Below are positions 1 through 12,374 of a DNA stretch of 64,000 nucleotides, one piece after another. Positions within the stretch are counted from its first letter, which is position 1. Each line of letters begins with the position of its first letter. Under the pieces are notes generated by a model. That model made no database searches and was not told where the DNA came from. It saw nothing but the letters and a program-made list of their open reading frames with translations. The stretch lies in contig JXTC01000145.1 in assembly GCA_002914845.1 (NCBI GenBank), positions 136,792 through 200,791 of the forward strand, given 5' to 3'. The position numbers and the translations under genes are program-made. This stretch comes from Trema orientale. Its lineage: Eukaryota > Streptophyta > Magnoliopsida > Rosales > Cannabaceae.

Positions 1-93
1 TATAATAACTCAAACGCACATTTCTAACGAAATTTCGCATAATAAAATTCCAAAATTTATTGAATAAAACTCGATATGTGTAGTACTAGTTAC

Positions 94-274
94 CGAGAAC
101 GACGTTGACCCCGAGAACATACCGGCGTACGAGCCATGAAACACCTTCAACTTGGTGCGGCTTCAGGGTGGCCGTCACGCCGAGTTCTTCCGGGTTGACT
201 CGCGCGTCACCGGCGCGTGCGTCGGCATTCCGAATGAAGTTTGCGGCGGCCTTGAGTCGTTCCTCGTAAGCCAT
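94..274 (-). CDS. CHR10: CHR10/ASG3-type SNF2 chromatin-remodelling helicase, first coding exon (partial)
   Basis: The exon reads from ATG at 274 and starts [14 protein letters not shown]. It continues into [22 protein letters not shown] sequence (here [19 protein letters not shown]) and [12 protein letters not shown], the start of a SNF2 ATPase core just before the Walker A motif. This matches the N-terminus of Arabidopsis CHR10/ASG3 (ALC1/CHD1L-like) as I remember it. The exon ends with a phase-1 donor (G at 94, GT at 93-92), so the next exon should begin by completing a glycine codon and lies off the left edge. An in-frame ATG exists upstream at 430, but its extension is low-complexity and reads through the GA-rich leader, so the ATG at 274 is preferred. 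The product should act in the nucleus on nucleosomes. The family is clear; only about 60 residues are visible. Confidence 0.85.
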
Positions 275-325
275 CTCTCTCTTTCTCTCTCTCTTTTTCA
301 CTCTCTCTCTCCCTCTGAAATTGAC
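275..325 (-). promoter_or_regulatory. GA-rich 5' leader of the CHR10-type gene
   Basis: Just upstream of the start codon the plus strand is a run of CT dinucleotides (about 273-313). In the mRNA this is a GA-repeat leader, common in plant 5' UTRs. No TATA box was identified, so the transcription start is not placed. Confidence 0.45.
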
Positions 326-1638
326 CGTGCTGTATTTGAACAAAGAGCAAGAGAGGGAAGGGACTAGGGGAGGGGGGATTGATGGCATATTGACGAAATT
401 ACCCTCAAAAGATTTCGCATTTGCGTTCATGGGAATAGGGGTGGTCTTGGTAGTTCATAATTTCTACGCGGCGGGTAATTGTTTACTGGTTGCACATGTG
501 ATTATAACTAACAAAGTTAGCTCCACAGTGATAAACCGCTACCGGTTCACCATAAAATACTCGTTATCGTATAATAGCGTACACACCATAGTAAAACAAA
601 AGTTTTTTAATTTCGGATATTATCCTCAACCGTTGAATTTGACGTTTTTCAAAGGTCAAATTAAGCCTTCATTTTTTTTTTTTTATCAATTATGTTCTTA
701 GATTATTTATTATTTTCGTTAAATTTTTATTTTCCTTTTAAATTTTTATTTCATTTAGATTTTAATTTATTATATACAAGGTTAGAAAAGGTACAAAGAC
801 AAACTACAACCTGGACTACCGAAATGGCTAAAAGGGAGAAAAAGTTCCAAAATACTTGCTTTATTAAGCACATTCTCATGAATACCTATTTTCTATTTTT
901 AGTTCACAAATATTCATTTTTAAACAGAACTACAAATATTTTATACATAAAATATATATCACAGTAGCCATATCTAACCTCTTCTTATTAAATAACCTAA
1001 GTAAATTCTCTAGTACTAATTAATAAAAGTATTAAGTAGAGAAAGTTAGATTGATCAATGTCATAATCTCGTAAATATAGATTCGTAGCCTAGGTTATGT
1101 TCCTCACTATAATCAACACATCAAACAATCGTATCAATTATAGTTTTGCTATTAATGAATTGATACAACAAACGCCTAATTCAAATTCTAACAATAGAAC
1201 TCAGTCAATATTATCTAGTTGTACAGCTAAACAAGCAAGATACCATTCATAAATCAATTAAATACAGAAGAGCATAAATAACTTTAAAATAAACAACTAA
1301 TTGCATAAAGCTAGAAAATTAAATAACAATCATATTTTGGGGTTTTAAATCACTCTTAATCTAATCCTTGTGCCTAATATAGCATGTAACAAGAATGAAC
1401 AAGAGAATCACTATGTTAGAATAAATAAAACAAAGAAAACTTAAAATGTGAAAAGGAAAAAGAATGAAGATTGTGGCTGCAGCAGCTCCCAAGTTCTCTT
1501 CCTCCTACTCTGTCTAGGTTTTAAATATGTTCTTGTGAGTCTAAACTCTCCTAGGCATGCCTCCATCTGATGTAAAGGGTCTTATTTATAGAGAATTAAG
1601 TGTGGAGGGTGTTTAGGTTGAGTTTCGCACAAATAAGG
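326..1638. other. AT-rich intergenic DNA, no gene seen
   Basis: The stretch holds only short AT-rich open frames with no family resemblance. The part from about 1000 to 1638 has mixed composition and might be worn retroelement DNA, but I see no terminal repeat or coding remnant that would prove it. Confidence 0.4.
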
Positions 1639-2238
1639 TGTAAATGTAATACCCATGTTTAGAATGCCCTAGAATTGCTAAGTGTTACTTGTTATTAATT
1701 GCATTTAATGTTGTTTAATTTATATAGTATTTGTACCTAACATAATTCTATGTAGTGATAATATCCAACAGTGCTCAATCGATGTACACATGCCCTGATA
1801 TAAAAATTATAACGTAAAATTTATATTTACTACATGTTGAGAATTTTCGTTTGTTATTTTACATTTTATTATGAGTTTACTATTAATCTAATTATCTTAC
1901 ATGCCTACTAAAATTTTTGTAGATTCTTAAAATAATAAAAAGTTGTAATTAATATAATCTAATATATTTATTTGAAGTTATTTAAGTAAGTAATTGTTGT
2001 TATTAATATTATTAATATTTAATTGACATAATGTGATAATTAATTATAATATATATATACACATTAAAGCTTAAATGGAAATTAGATATATAAATATTTG
2101 TTGGAGTAAATATCAAGTAAAAAAAAAAAAAAGGTTGCCATGTATTTTAAAAAAAAGGATAAATAAGTAAATAAAAAGTTGTAGTTAGTTTAGTTACTAA
2201 TTATATATATAAGTATGTTACTTGAATGATTTTATTAA

Positions 2239-2281
<43 letters not shown>

Positions 2282-4627
2282 GTGAAACATAAAGTTTAAT
2301 TCCACGAGGATTTCAAGTATATATATAATAATAATAATAATATTTTTATTTTTATTCTTCTCTAAACCCCAGCCACTTCCATCTCTTTCTTATCTCTGTA
2401 AAAATACAGAAAGAAATTCTCTAAGCATCTTTATTTGTCTATTTCTTCATCTTTAAATTTTTAATCTCTAAGAGAAGTCTAAGTCCAAGAATTATAAAAT
2501 TTTTGTCAGTTTTATTTGATTTGCGAGAAAAATCTTTACACATGTTTCTTCCAATTATTTATTTATTTATTTTTCTTTAGGTATGATAATGAGTCTCAAT
2601 TGACTGTATTTATGTGATTAAACATACTATTCTACTAATTTTTATAAATAATTAAGAACTTATTTTCGTACCCTTCTTTTTCATGAAATTTCTGGAGATG
2701 TTTAATTTAGTCTCAAAAATTTTCAGAACTAATAGTATCTTAATTAAATAATAATAAATTGTTAATTACATGTTATCAATATACTGAAAAATCTATCAAT
2801 AAATACTGTTTTGGGATTTCAAATTTTATATTACTTTTATAGAGCTCTCCATGATCTAATATTTGTAGAGTATATTTTTGGATATATTATATGATCACTG
2901 TAAAATTTATAGATAGTATTTCTTAACGGATTATTGTTCATAATTTTATAAATTTTATATATACTATTGTGATTTGGTGCTGGCAGTTTTGTAAAGGGAT
3001 GGTTGTAAATTATAAAAAATTTGTTAACGTCATTTTTTGAGCCAATAAAAATTTCCAGTTATATTTCTATATGTTTAATATGTCTCTAAAAAGTTTCAAT
3101 ATTAAAATATGTTTGTAGTAGTAGAAATAAATCGTTTTGTACCTATTAGTCAGATAACAAACAAAATTTGACAGATTATGTGTTTAAACTCTAAAAATGC
3201 AAAAATATTATTTTTAAGTGTATTTTCTGATTTATTTTAATTTTTATTGTAAAATATTGTATTAAGAATATTGTTGTGAAATTGTACTTCAAATTGATTG
3301 GTGAGTAATCAGATATAAATTTTATATAAGCTGGTGTCAGTTTTGATTACTGTTTTTGTACTAATTTTCAGAATTCCAAACTACAAGCATATTCTATGAA
3401 ATTATTTATGGAATTATTATATGAGATGCTGGTTATATTTTATATTTGATATTTTCAATTTTATACACAAATTATGGTCATCTTAAGTGCACCAAAGATA
3501 AAATAGTCTTTCGAGAAATTTCATTGAAATAAGAAAAATAAATTAAGTAAATTTGCACTTATAATACCGATAATGTAGGCGGGGCACATATGTCGTAAGC
3601 ATTCAGAGGACATTCTCACTTTTCTTGACTCTTTATTTTGGCTTGGACTTAAGGTAAGTAAATCATACTTAACTGCTTTAATTGTTTATATGTTTTACAT
3701 TGTATAATTATGTGTTATATATGTTTTATATGGAAATTGATGACATATAGCATATTATTTTATGTGAGGCATAATCATCCATGAAATTATTTTATAAATT
3801 GGGAATGTTTCAAAAAGAACAAAAGTTTTACAATAGAATGATTTTTCTAAAAGTTTAATTAAAGATTTTGAAAAGTAAAATTTTAAAGTGTGTCTATGTC
3901 TAGAGGGCTGAGTGGGCATGGAAGCCAGCGTACCCACCAAGGATAAATGATAATAGACTGTGCTAGAGAGATGCCCTATATGATTTTGACTCTGGGGACG
4001 ATAGGCCCCTTTAGGATCATCAATATGTGTGCAGCTACATAGGCTACGTGCACTCACTTTATACCTCTAATATGGTTCTACCAAGGAGTCGGTAGCAAAG
4101 TAAGAACTGGTTCAGCAATCACAGCTCACTGGTTACCAAAAGCTTAGACATTACACTGAGCGCTCCCAAGGATTAAAATGAAAAGTCTTCAAAGCTATGA
4201 AAAGATCACAAGAAATATATTTTAGAAAATAACTAAAGAATGTCTCATCAATTATGTGCATTGTGGTTTACTTACTGGATTTTTAGCTCATTATATTATT
4301 TAGTATTTTTTCAGGTGATGAACAGTAGGTTAGCGGATAGTAGTAATGAGGCGACTCGGCGACATGGTGGTCTAGTGGTCTAGATTTTAATTGAATGAAT
4401 ATTTTCTAGTTTTTATTTTCTGTTAATAACATTTTATATTTTAAGAAGTTTTTGTTTAGCTTATGTGACTTTTAAATTATTGTTAGTATTTTCTTTATGA
4501 ATTTAATAGAGACTTTAATGAGATATTTATTTTATAAAAGAAAATATTCTACATTTGTTTTTATGTTTTAAAGAATTCAATGATAACATTTTCTAATCTG
4601 ATAACTTTAGACTAAGGGAGTGTTACA
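1639..4627. mobile_element. Solo LTR of a long-LTR retrotransposon (Ty3/gypsy, probably Tekay/Del-like)
   Basis: The element starts TGTAAATGTAATACCC and ends GGGAGTGTTACA, giving the TG...CA ends of an LTR with a short terminal inverted repeat (TGTAA/TTACA). The 5 bp on each side are identical, TAAGG at 1634-1638 and at 4628-4632, which is the target-site duplication an LTR element leaves. There is no primer-binding site, gag or pol between the ends, so this is one LTR of about 2.99 kb left after recombination between two LTRs. Length and ends suit Tekay/Del chromoviruses, whose LTRs commonly begin TGTAACACCC; the lineage is inference. Inside are an AAT microsatellite (2242-2279) and a less AT-rich block at 3890-4170. 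Confidence 0.75.
2238..2342 (+). repeat. AAT/ATA microsatellites inside the solo LTR
   Basis: There are more than ten uninterrupted AAT units at about 2242-2279 and a second ATA run at about 2324-2342. Both are likely length-polymorphic. Confidence 0.85.
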
Positions 4628-4632
4628 TAAGG

Positions 4633-5736
4633 AGTCTTAAATTATCAAAATACTCCAAAGGTTGTACAGTGTCCCAATGTCGCAACACTTGGACTACATT
4701 ACATAATTATACATATAGTATAAGGTTCCCAATCCAATAGGTATTTTTTTTTAACCCATCCTTAGATATTTTCTTTTTATTTTGCCGTTGGATCAATCAT
4801 AATTTGAGTAGTTAGAAAAAAATAATAAAAATAAATACTCAATATTTAATGATTTTCTCTCTCCTCCTTTTACCATGAAAAGACATGCGTGACCAATTTT
4901 AATTGGCTAAAACGATACCTATAGATAGGTTCAAAAAAATACCTACTGGATTGGTGCCCATAGTATAAAGTGTACATATATACACACACATACATAATAG
5001 ACCTCTCATATAGATATACATAATATACACTCTCTCAAAAACACGTGCAAAATCCTCTATCAGAAAACCACAAGTCAAAATGCTTCTATATACAAGCTGT
5101 AGTCAGAAAGTCGGTACTCCAATTCCAAAATCACATATCAGTGATACCCTTCGTAATGTAAGAATACATGTGAGTATGAAACTCAGTAAATAATGTATAC
5201 AGATGTAGATTACATATATCATAGAACAGATAAAGATATAATTCGGATTTTTGTGTATATTGTATTGTCTGACAAAACCGTGAATTACATACTGGACCAC
5301 TCAGATAATAAATAACGGACCATGAGTCATCGTATGAAGGACTTGAGTCTCAAATATATCTCAAACCCCACTAGTACTACTGTAGTCCTCACCATATCGC
5401 TATCAGAGTGTCTCCAAATGAGCCATATCACATATTTAGGCGCTGGCCCACCACACCTTATTTACCAATACTCTTCGGACAATATAAATATACCACGTGT
5501 TTATGTCTCATACAAAGCAAAATGACAGATAAATATGGGCACATAATCATAAGATTCCAAATATTCATATATATTAAAGTTTCCTTTACGTTCTTGAAGG
5601 TTTAAAAGTTTTAATTGCCCACTATTTTAGTAGTTCTAAGTTGAGAAGCGTCTCCTAATTTTAATAAACAATCATATAAATATTCAACACGTATGTTAGT
5701 AAAATTAGGGGATATTACAAATGCTTTTCACGCGTG
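4633..5736 (-). mobile_element. Worn LTR-like remnant, probably minus orientation
   Basis: The segment ends GGGGATATTACA near 5721, so the minus strand begins TGTAATATCCCC, the kind of start seen on Tekay/Del-type LTRs. It has no coding capacity. The MITE at 4724-4959 lies inside it. The left end was not found, so extent and class are tentative. Confidence 0.35.
4724..4959. mobile_element. 236-bp MITE with 9-bp target duplication (MULE-type)
   Basis: Terminal inverted repeats of about 35 bp: the left end begins GGTTCCCAATCCAATAGGTA and the right end, reverse-complemented, begins GGGCACCAATCCAGTAGGTA. The exact 9-mer ATAGTATAA flanks it at 4715-4723 and 4960-4968. A 9-bp duplication is the signature of Mutator-like transposition, and the element is too short to encode a transposase. 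Diverged copies are seen at 18280-18516 and about 44030-44290. Confidence 0.8.
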
Positions 5737-5747
5737 TTTTTTTTTTT

Positions 5748-5945
5748 GGGAAAATATCACCTAGGGTCCCCAAACTTTTCCCATTGTATCACTTAGATCC
5801 CCAACCTTTTTTTTTTGTAGCACTTGAATCCGCACACATTAATCCTTAGGCATTTTTCTGTCTAAAATTGGCGTTAAATGACATGTGCTAAGCACATTAC
5901 CTTCTTCCCATGAGTATGCTGGAAAAAAAAAAAAAAACCAGGGCA
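5748..5945 (+). repeat. Left terminal inverted repeat of the MULE
   Basis: Pairs with 12375-12573. The outer 34 bp are nearly identical in both copies, and homology continues through TTTTTCTGTCTAAAA and GTGCTAAGCACAT. A T-rich and an A-rich stretch differ in length. Confidence 0.88.
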
Positions 5946-7258
5946 GTTTAAGCGTTCTACATCGTTTTTTTTTTTTTTCATTTTTTCTTCCTCAAGATAT
6001 GACTTTCTCTACTCCATTATTGCTCCAACTCTTCTTTATCAAAGGAAAATTTTGGGAAAAAATCTAAGTTTTCACTTTCCCCCAAATTCGGATAGCAAAG
6101 GGTTTGATCTTCTTCAACAATGTGATTCAGGTAAGAATGAGATTTTTATAAGATGATGTACTTCATCTTGAAATAATTATGGGTTTCGAATTTTAGAGAA
6201 TGAGAATTTTTTAGGATGATTTATGGTTCTTGCTCTTTCGGGTTAAGGGGTTTTCGCATTCATTATTTATCTATTTTTAGTTTTTTTTACCTTTTTTGTT
6301 TTGTTTCTCCTAATTTTCTCCATCTAAGAAACCCAGAACTGAGTTCACTTGCATGTTTCTTCTGGTACATAGGAGCATTTTAAAGCTTTAGAATGCTACG
6401 AAGTCTACGGGGCAAACCTCCTGATTACGTAATTTTATTATATTTGCTTGGGTTATATTTATTTAATAAAAAATTGATAATGGAGAAAATAATATCTGTT
6501 TAAGGGCAAAAAATAATACTTTTAGAGTTTCAATACTAATGGCAACATATAGATCAGTAAAGTACATCTACTAAGGTTTATGCATGTTAATATAAGCTAA
6601 TTCAAATTACGTCAAAGATCATTGTGAACACGAGCTTAACCAAAGTGGTATCTTATTAGCAGTATAATATATGTCTATTAAAAGAAGAGCAAGATGACCT
6701 TGGACACCGTTTAATATTTTTTTAATTAGTATGTATATGTGTACTTTTATTCAATTTATCACAGACAAAGTAATTAGTATAATTAGTTAGTTTTATATAG
6801 GATAAACTCATTTTCCTTCGTACTATAGATAAATTAATTGGCACAATTTATAGTATATATAAACTCAATTTCCTTCGTACTTTTCTTTGAAAAAGAAAAA
6901 TATAGTTCCTATCAATCAGTACTCTGAAGTCAACATTGTTTACACTCCGAAAGAGATATTATAAGGTAGATAATAAAACTTCATAAGTTGATGGCTTTTG
7001 TGAGTGAAAATAATAGTCTTTTTGTCTCCCTTGAAGTTTAACTGAAAAATAAACTTTGCTAATTTGTGAAAAGACCAAAACTTTATCTCGTATATTATAC
7101 CATTTTGTCATCTAGCAGATGATAATTATGTTATCGCTATATTATCAATATTTTTGTCTAAAAATTCGTTATAGCTTAAATCTTTTAGCTTACTTTGAAT
7201 CTGCACGTTATTGTGATGATACATATTAGGGTTTATTTATTTATTTATTTATTTATTT

Positions 7259-10200
7259 TTGGCAGCTAGAAATGAGCCTTATTTCATAATCAAATGTCAT
7301 CATGGTGGAGATTTTTTTGATAAGATAGGTAGAACTGAGTATCTAAATGGTCAAGTATCTTACTTTGACTATTTTACTATTGACACAATTTGTAAATTCG
7401 AATTAGATCATATAACCAGTTTATTAGGGTACTCTTTGCCTGTTGGTTTCTGGTTTAGAAAACCTGGAATGACATTAGATGTGGGGGCTTGTGAAGATTA
7501 CCAATGATAAAGAGATTTTGGAGATGGCAAAAAGTGTGAAATCGACTAGGGAAGTTGACCTATTTCTTCAATTATCAATGCCAAAAAAGAACCTATCCTG
7601 GTCCCAACCTATACCAAAAACCAATGTTGGTGGTCCATCAGGAACTAAACCATTACCTACTGAGGTTGGTCCATCTAACAGTAATCCTGTTGTCTTAAGT
7701 TCTGATGATAATGTATCTTCTAAATATGGATTAGAAGATGATAATGGAGATTGTTATTGGGATTATTATGGAGATGATGCATTTGCATAGGATTTTAAGG
7801 GAGATTATTATGACTTTTTATATGATGATTGGAACCCTTTTGAATTTGATGCGCCTCCTAGAAGAAAGTCAGGTGTTATGATTACCGAATTGGAAGATGA
7901 CCCCCTTCCTCCTAGAAAAAAATCAGGGGCTGTGATAAGGGAGTTAGAAGATGACTCCCCTCTTAAGGGAAAAAACCAAATAGGTTCTCAACCTCTAGTT
8001 GAAAGCCATTTCAATCAACCCCAAATTCCAATTAGGAATCCACAAAATAATACAACTGGGGGAGATAATTTAGGAGTAGATACCGAGTTCCATGATGAAG
8101 CTTATGTGCAAGATGAGGCTCCTTTTATCCCTAATGAGCATGTTTTTAATGAGAATGGCCAGTGTAATGGTGTTTTTGGGGTTGAGGGAAATGGTGCAGC
8201 AGCACACATTGATGGAGATTCTGATTTTGAAGGAGATATTAGAAATATTGGCCATGGAGATGAGGGATATAACGGACAACGAGTAGCTCTAGTTTTCAAT
8301 GAGAATATAGACATGGCCAACCCTGTATTTCAGTTAGGTAAGTCACTTGTCTCAATTTTTGTTTTTTTTTTTGTTTTGGTCAAAATTTTAGCTTTAAATT
8401 CATTACTATGGTTCTTAACATGTGCTTAAGTATAGTGATGTTAAATACTTTATTTGTTCTATTATAACATCTTCTTGTTAAATGTGTATCTGGTATGGAA
8501 TTTAGATCAGTCAAAGTACTTAGAGATGCTATAAGAGTGTATGCTATCAAGAATAGTTACGCTATCATATATTCCAAGAATGATAAGCTAAGGGTACGGA
8601 TTATTTGTGCTGAAGGTTGCCCATTCCTACTTTATGCAAGAGTAATGGCAGATAAGGTCACCTTTAAAGTGAGGAAGTTGCACTCTCAACATGATTATGG
8701 ACTGGTCTTCAACAATCCGAGATTGGATTCTACATGGCTGTCCAAGAAATACCTCAGCCGATTTTGATCTGAACCAAACTTATCGAGGACCACATTATCA
8801 GAGCTATACAAGAAGAGTGTACAACTGCTGTGTCAAGAATGCAGTATTATAGAGCTAGAGAGAAAGTCTTGGAAGTGATAAAAGGTACTTTAAAAGAACA
8901 ATACGAGTTACTTCAAGATTACTGTGATGAGTTGTTGAGGACTAATTTGGGCAGCACTGTTAAGTTGAAAACAAAGCTTGAAGGGAAGAATAAGAGTGTG
9001 TTTCAGAGAATTTATATATGTTTGGCAGCTTGTAAAGAAGGGTTTCTGGCTGGTTGTAGAAGATTAATTAGGTTAGATGGTTGTTTCTTAAAAAGAGAGT
9101 AAAGTAGCAAGATTTTAGCTGCAGTGGGATTGGATGGAAATTAATCTATATTTTCTATTGCATTTGATGTTGTCGAGGCAGAGAATAAGTTATCATGGAC
9201 TTGGTTGTTGGAACTACTTACAGATGACTTGAAAATTGAGAACGAAAGTGCATGGACTTTCATGAGTGATAGACAGAAGAGATTAGTTGATGCAATTAAC
9301 AAGATTGGTCAGTATTCTGAGAAAATATTCTGTCTACGCCATATGTATAACAATTTCAAAACTGAATATAAGGACTTAGCTCTTAAAGACTATGTATGGG
9401 CATGTGCAATAACAACTATCCCACAGTTTCAAGCAATGATGGCCAAATTAAAAGCTGTTGATGAATCAGCATAGAAGTGGTTGAATGAGAAGCCACCAAC
9501 TCAATGGAGTAGAAGTCACTTCCAGCCACTGAATAAGTGTGATCTTCTCCTTAATAATATTTGTGAAGCCTTCAATAGTGCTATTCTCCATGCATGAGAT
9601 AAGCCCATTATCACAATGCTAGAAAGTATCCGATGTTATTTGATGACTAGGATGGCCAAAAAAAGGGACCTTGATAATTGGAAGACATCAGTTAGTCTAA
9701 GGATTCTAAAGCTTCTTGAGATAAATAAAAACTTGGGTCAGGTGTGTATGGCTACTTGGGCAGGTGGACTTACATTTCAAGTAAAGAACATAAAAAATAG
9801 AGATCAATTTGCAATGGACTTAGATGCACGACAATGCAGCTGCCGCAAGTACCAGTTGAGTAGAATACTGTGTGAACATGCTCTAACGTGCATATTGGAC
9901 AGGAAGTTAAACATGTTCAATTTTGTATATCGTTGCTATAAGAAGGAGACGTTAATCAAGGTATACACTCCAATCATCAAGCCCACAAGTAGTCCTAATT
10001 TCTGGCCAAATATAAAGCAATGATGAATCATAGAACCAGAAAATCAGAAACAGCTAGGACGTCCTAAAAAAAAAGATGAAAAGGGCCCGAAGAATTACAA
10101 CCATGTGCATCAACACTAAGAAGATTTGTTACAGTCATGAAGTGCAAGCAATGTGACCAAAATGGACATAACACAAGAAGTTGTGACCCTCATTATAAAC

Positions 10201-10497
10201 CTCCTAAAAAAACTAAAGCTTCATCTCAAGGTCAAGTGCAAAGTCAATCTGAAAGTTCAGCTCAAGCACAACCAAAACGTGCACCTGGGATGGCCAAGAA
10301 GAAAGGAACTCCTCGAAAGAAAAGTCAGGTAATATTGTTCTTATTGTAGTATGATTAGTAACCAGTTTTTGATATACATATGTCTTCTGGTAATTTTTTT
10401 TCCCCACTCTCTAATATAGGTTGGAATGAAGCAACAACCATCGAAAAAGAATGCTAAGCAGCAAAGTGGAGCTGCTGGTTCTAGTGGTGCAACCTAG
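7259..10497 (+). pseudogene. mudrA-type MULE transposase, broken
   Basis: Domains run in the order expected for plant MuDR transposases. An N-terminal PB1-like part (FIIKCHHGGDFF, 7282 on) leads to an acidic linker, then the MuDR DNA-binding region (FRSVKVLRDAI, about 8501-8720). The DDE core follows with RLIRLDGCFLK (9064), FMSDRQKRLVDAI (9259) and the ICEAFN glutamate (about 9560). A SWIM zinc finger (CSCRKYQ...CEHALTCI, about 9835-9894) and a zinc knuckle (CKQCDQNGHNTRSC, 10143) close the protein. An intron at 10329-10419 joins a last exon ending in TAG at 10495-10497. Lesions: a frameshift near 7480-7500, in-frame stops at 7788, 8765, 9100, 9472 and 9596, a shift near 8770-8810, and a probable lost splice acceptor before 8489. 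All catalytic positions can still be read, so decay is fairly recent. Confidence 0.85.
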
Positions 10498-11443
10498 AGC
10501 AAACATGGGCTGTTGGTGCAACATAGTACACCCATTTTGTAGAACTGCTTCTTTTTATCTATTGCCATGTTTTTTAATAATCCTTTTGGGACATATTTTT
10601 GTAAATCGAAATAGTTCATATTTTGTCTATAACAGGATCATATAGGATCCATGTTATTGGGTAGGATCCCTGTACATGATATTTAGACAGGGTAGATGAT
10701 AGGTACATGATATGGTGCAACTAACTACAAATCTTTTTGGATATACAAATGACATGTACATGGCATATATTATGTAGCAGGAACCTTTGACGATTTAGAA
10801 TTGTTTAATGGAAATAAAAACCCATTTATTACCATCTTTATTTTTTCAAGTAATTATTTCCTATGCTTTATTTTAGAATTATCATATTTGTGTAGTAAGA
10901 ATATTAGAGCTTTGCTATCTCTGGCTGATTTTATGTCATTCATACGGTACCTTGAAGTTCTGTTTGGTTTGAGCTTCAATATAACTTATACAGGAACTTG
11001 AAGCCCTTTTCTTTTTTTTTTTTTTTACTGGGAAAATTCATTTCCCCTAATGTTGGCATTTATACAAAGCTTTGTTTAAAATGGTGACTTCTCTTCTGTA
11101 TTAACTTGATTAAATGGATAGAATTGGCAACGAATAACTAATTGGGGTAATTAACATGTTAACTTGATTCATTATAAGGTAATTTTGTTGGGCAATTTCA
11201 CTAATTAATTTCACAATTTAACCAAAAACTAATTCATTCATATATGCATTAAGCAACATTGTGCATTACAGTAAAATGCCAATAACGTTAGACACCCATT
11301 AGTGAATACAACTAAATCAGAGTAAAGTACAAATTCATTACCCAAATTCTTCCATTACCCAAAAGCAGAGTAACTTCTTCCATTACCCAAAAATACTAAT
11401 GATAATAGCAAATACATCCTATTCTCAAAAAAAAAAAAACATT

Positions 11444-11850
11444 GAGGTTAACGGCTGCTATACATGGGCGTCCACAAGCGATGCGTGCTAGCACGGTGGC
11501 TAGCACGTGCCAGGTCTACTGAGGTTAACGGTTACCATACATATGGGCGCCCACATGTCTACTAAGGTTAAGGGTTACCATACATGGGCGCAAGTGATGT
11601 GGGCGGGCGCCTCGTGCTAGCAAGGTTGCTAGCACGTGCCAAGTCTATTGAGGTTAGTGGTTACCATACATACATAGGCGCCCACAAATCTACTGAGGTT
11701 AACGGTTACCATACATGGGCATAAGTGATATGGGCGGGTACCTCGTGCTAGCAAGGTTGCTAGCACGTTCCAAGTCTACTGAGGTTAATGGTTGCCATAC
11801 ATACATGGGCGCCCACAAGTCTACTGAGGTTAACGGTTACCATACATTTA
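11444..11850 (+). repeat. 131-bp tandem repeat with internal palindromes, subterminal in the MULE
   Basis: The core GAGGTTAACGGTTACCATAC recurs, with small changes, at 11444, 11521, 11564, 11650, 11695, 11781 and 11826. Spacings alternate 86 and 45 bp, so the higher-order unit is 131 bp, about three times. Each unit carries arms GTGCTAGCAA and TTGCTAGCAC separated by GG, plus a GGGCGCCC palindrome in the shorter half. The array is GC-rich against AT-rich surroundings and lies about 0.5 kb inside the right TIR. Its role is unknown; repeated transposase or host-factor binding sites are one possibility. Confidence 0.85.
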
Positions 11851-12374
11851 ACATCAAACCTACAACATCAACCAAATCAACAAAATAGCAGCTACAATTA
11901 GGTACATGAAAACCCTATTTTTTGATGTTCTTCCTCTTTTAAGCTCCAAATTCTCTGAATCAAGTCTCCTTATATCTCGTAGCAAACCTGGAATAATTTG
12001 CTTAGATCTCTCGCACATTGGAGGGTCAATCCATTCAAAGTACCCACAACCTCCATTTTGCTATTATAGAAATAAATAAATAATTAAGTTATGCTAATTA
12101 CTTAATTTATATATAAACCTAGAAAAAAAATGGAAATTTCTTACTTTCTTCTTGTAGCAAGTGAAAAATCTTCTTCCGAGGTTTAAATCAGTCCATGAAG
12201 GTTTTTTTTTTTTTTTTTTTTTTTTTGAGGAAAGTCCATGAAGTTTTCATTTCAACTCAGCGATCACACCTGCAGACTTGAGCCTCCATTTTTTTGACCC
12301 AATTTGAGCTTTAGTGGAGAGAGACTCTCCTTTCCTTAGCCACGAAAAAGTAAGGTATTTCATGCATTGGTTTT

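Noticed and set aside
4621..4640. TGTTACA at the right end of the solo LTR read as the left end of a second LTR running to 5721
   Set aside because: The TAAGG pair fits 1639-4627 exactly, while no matching duplication was found for 4621-5721. The word TGTTACA can serve either reading by its near-palindromic form.
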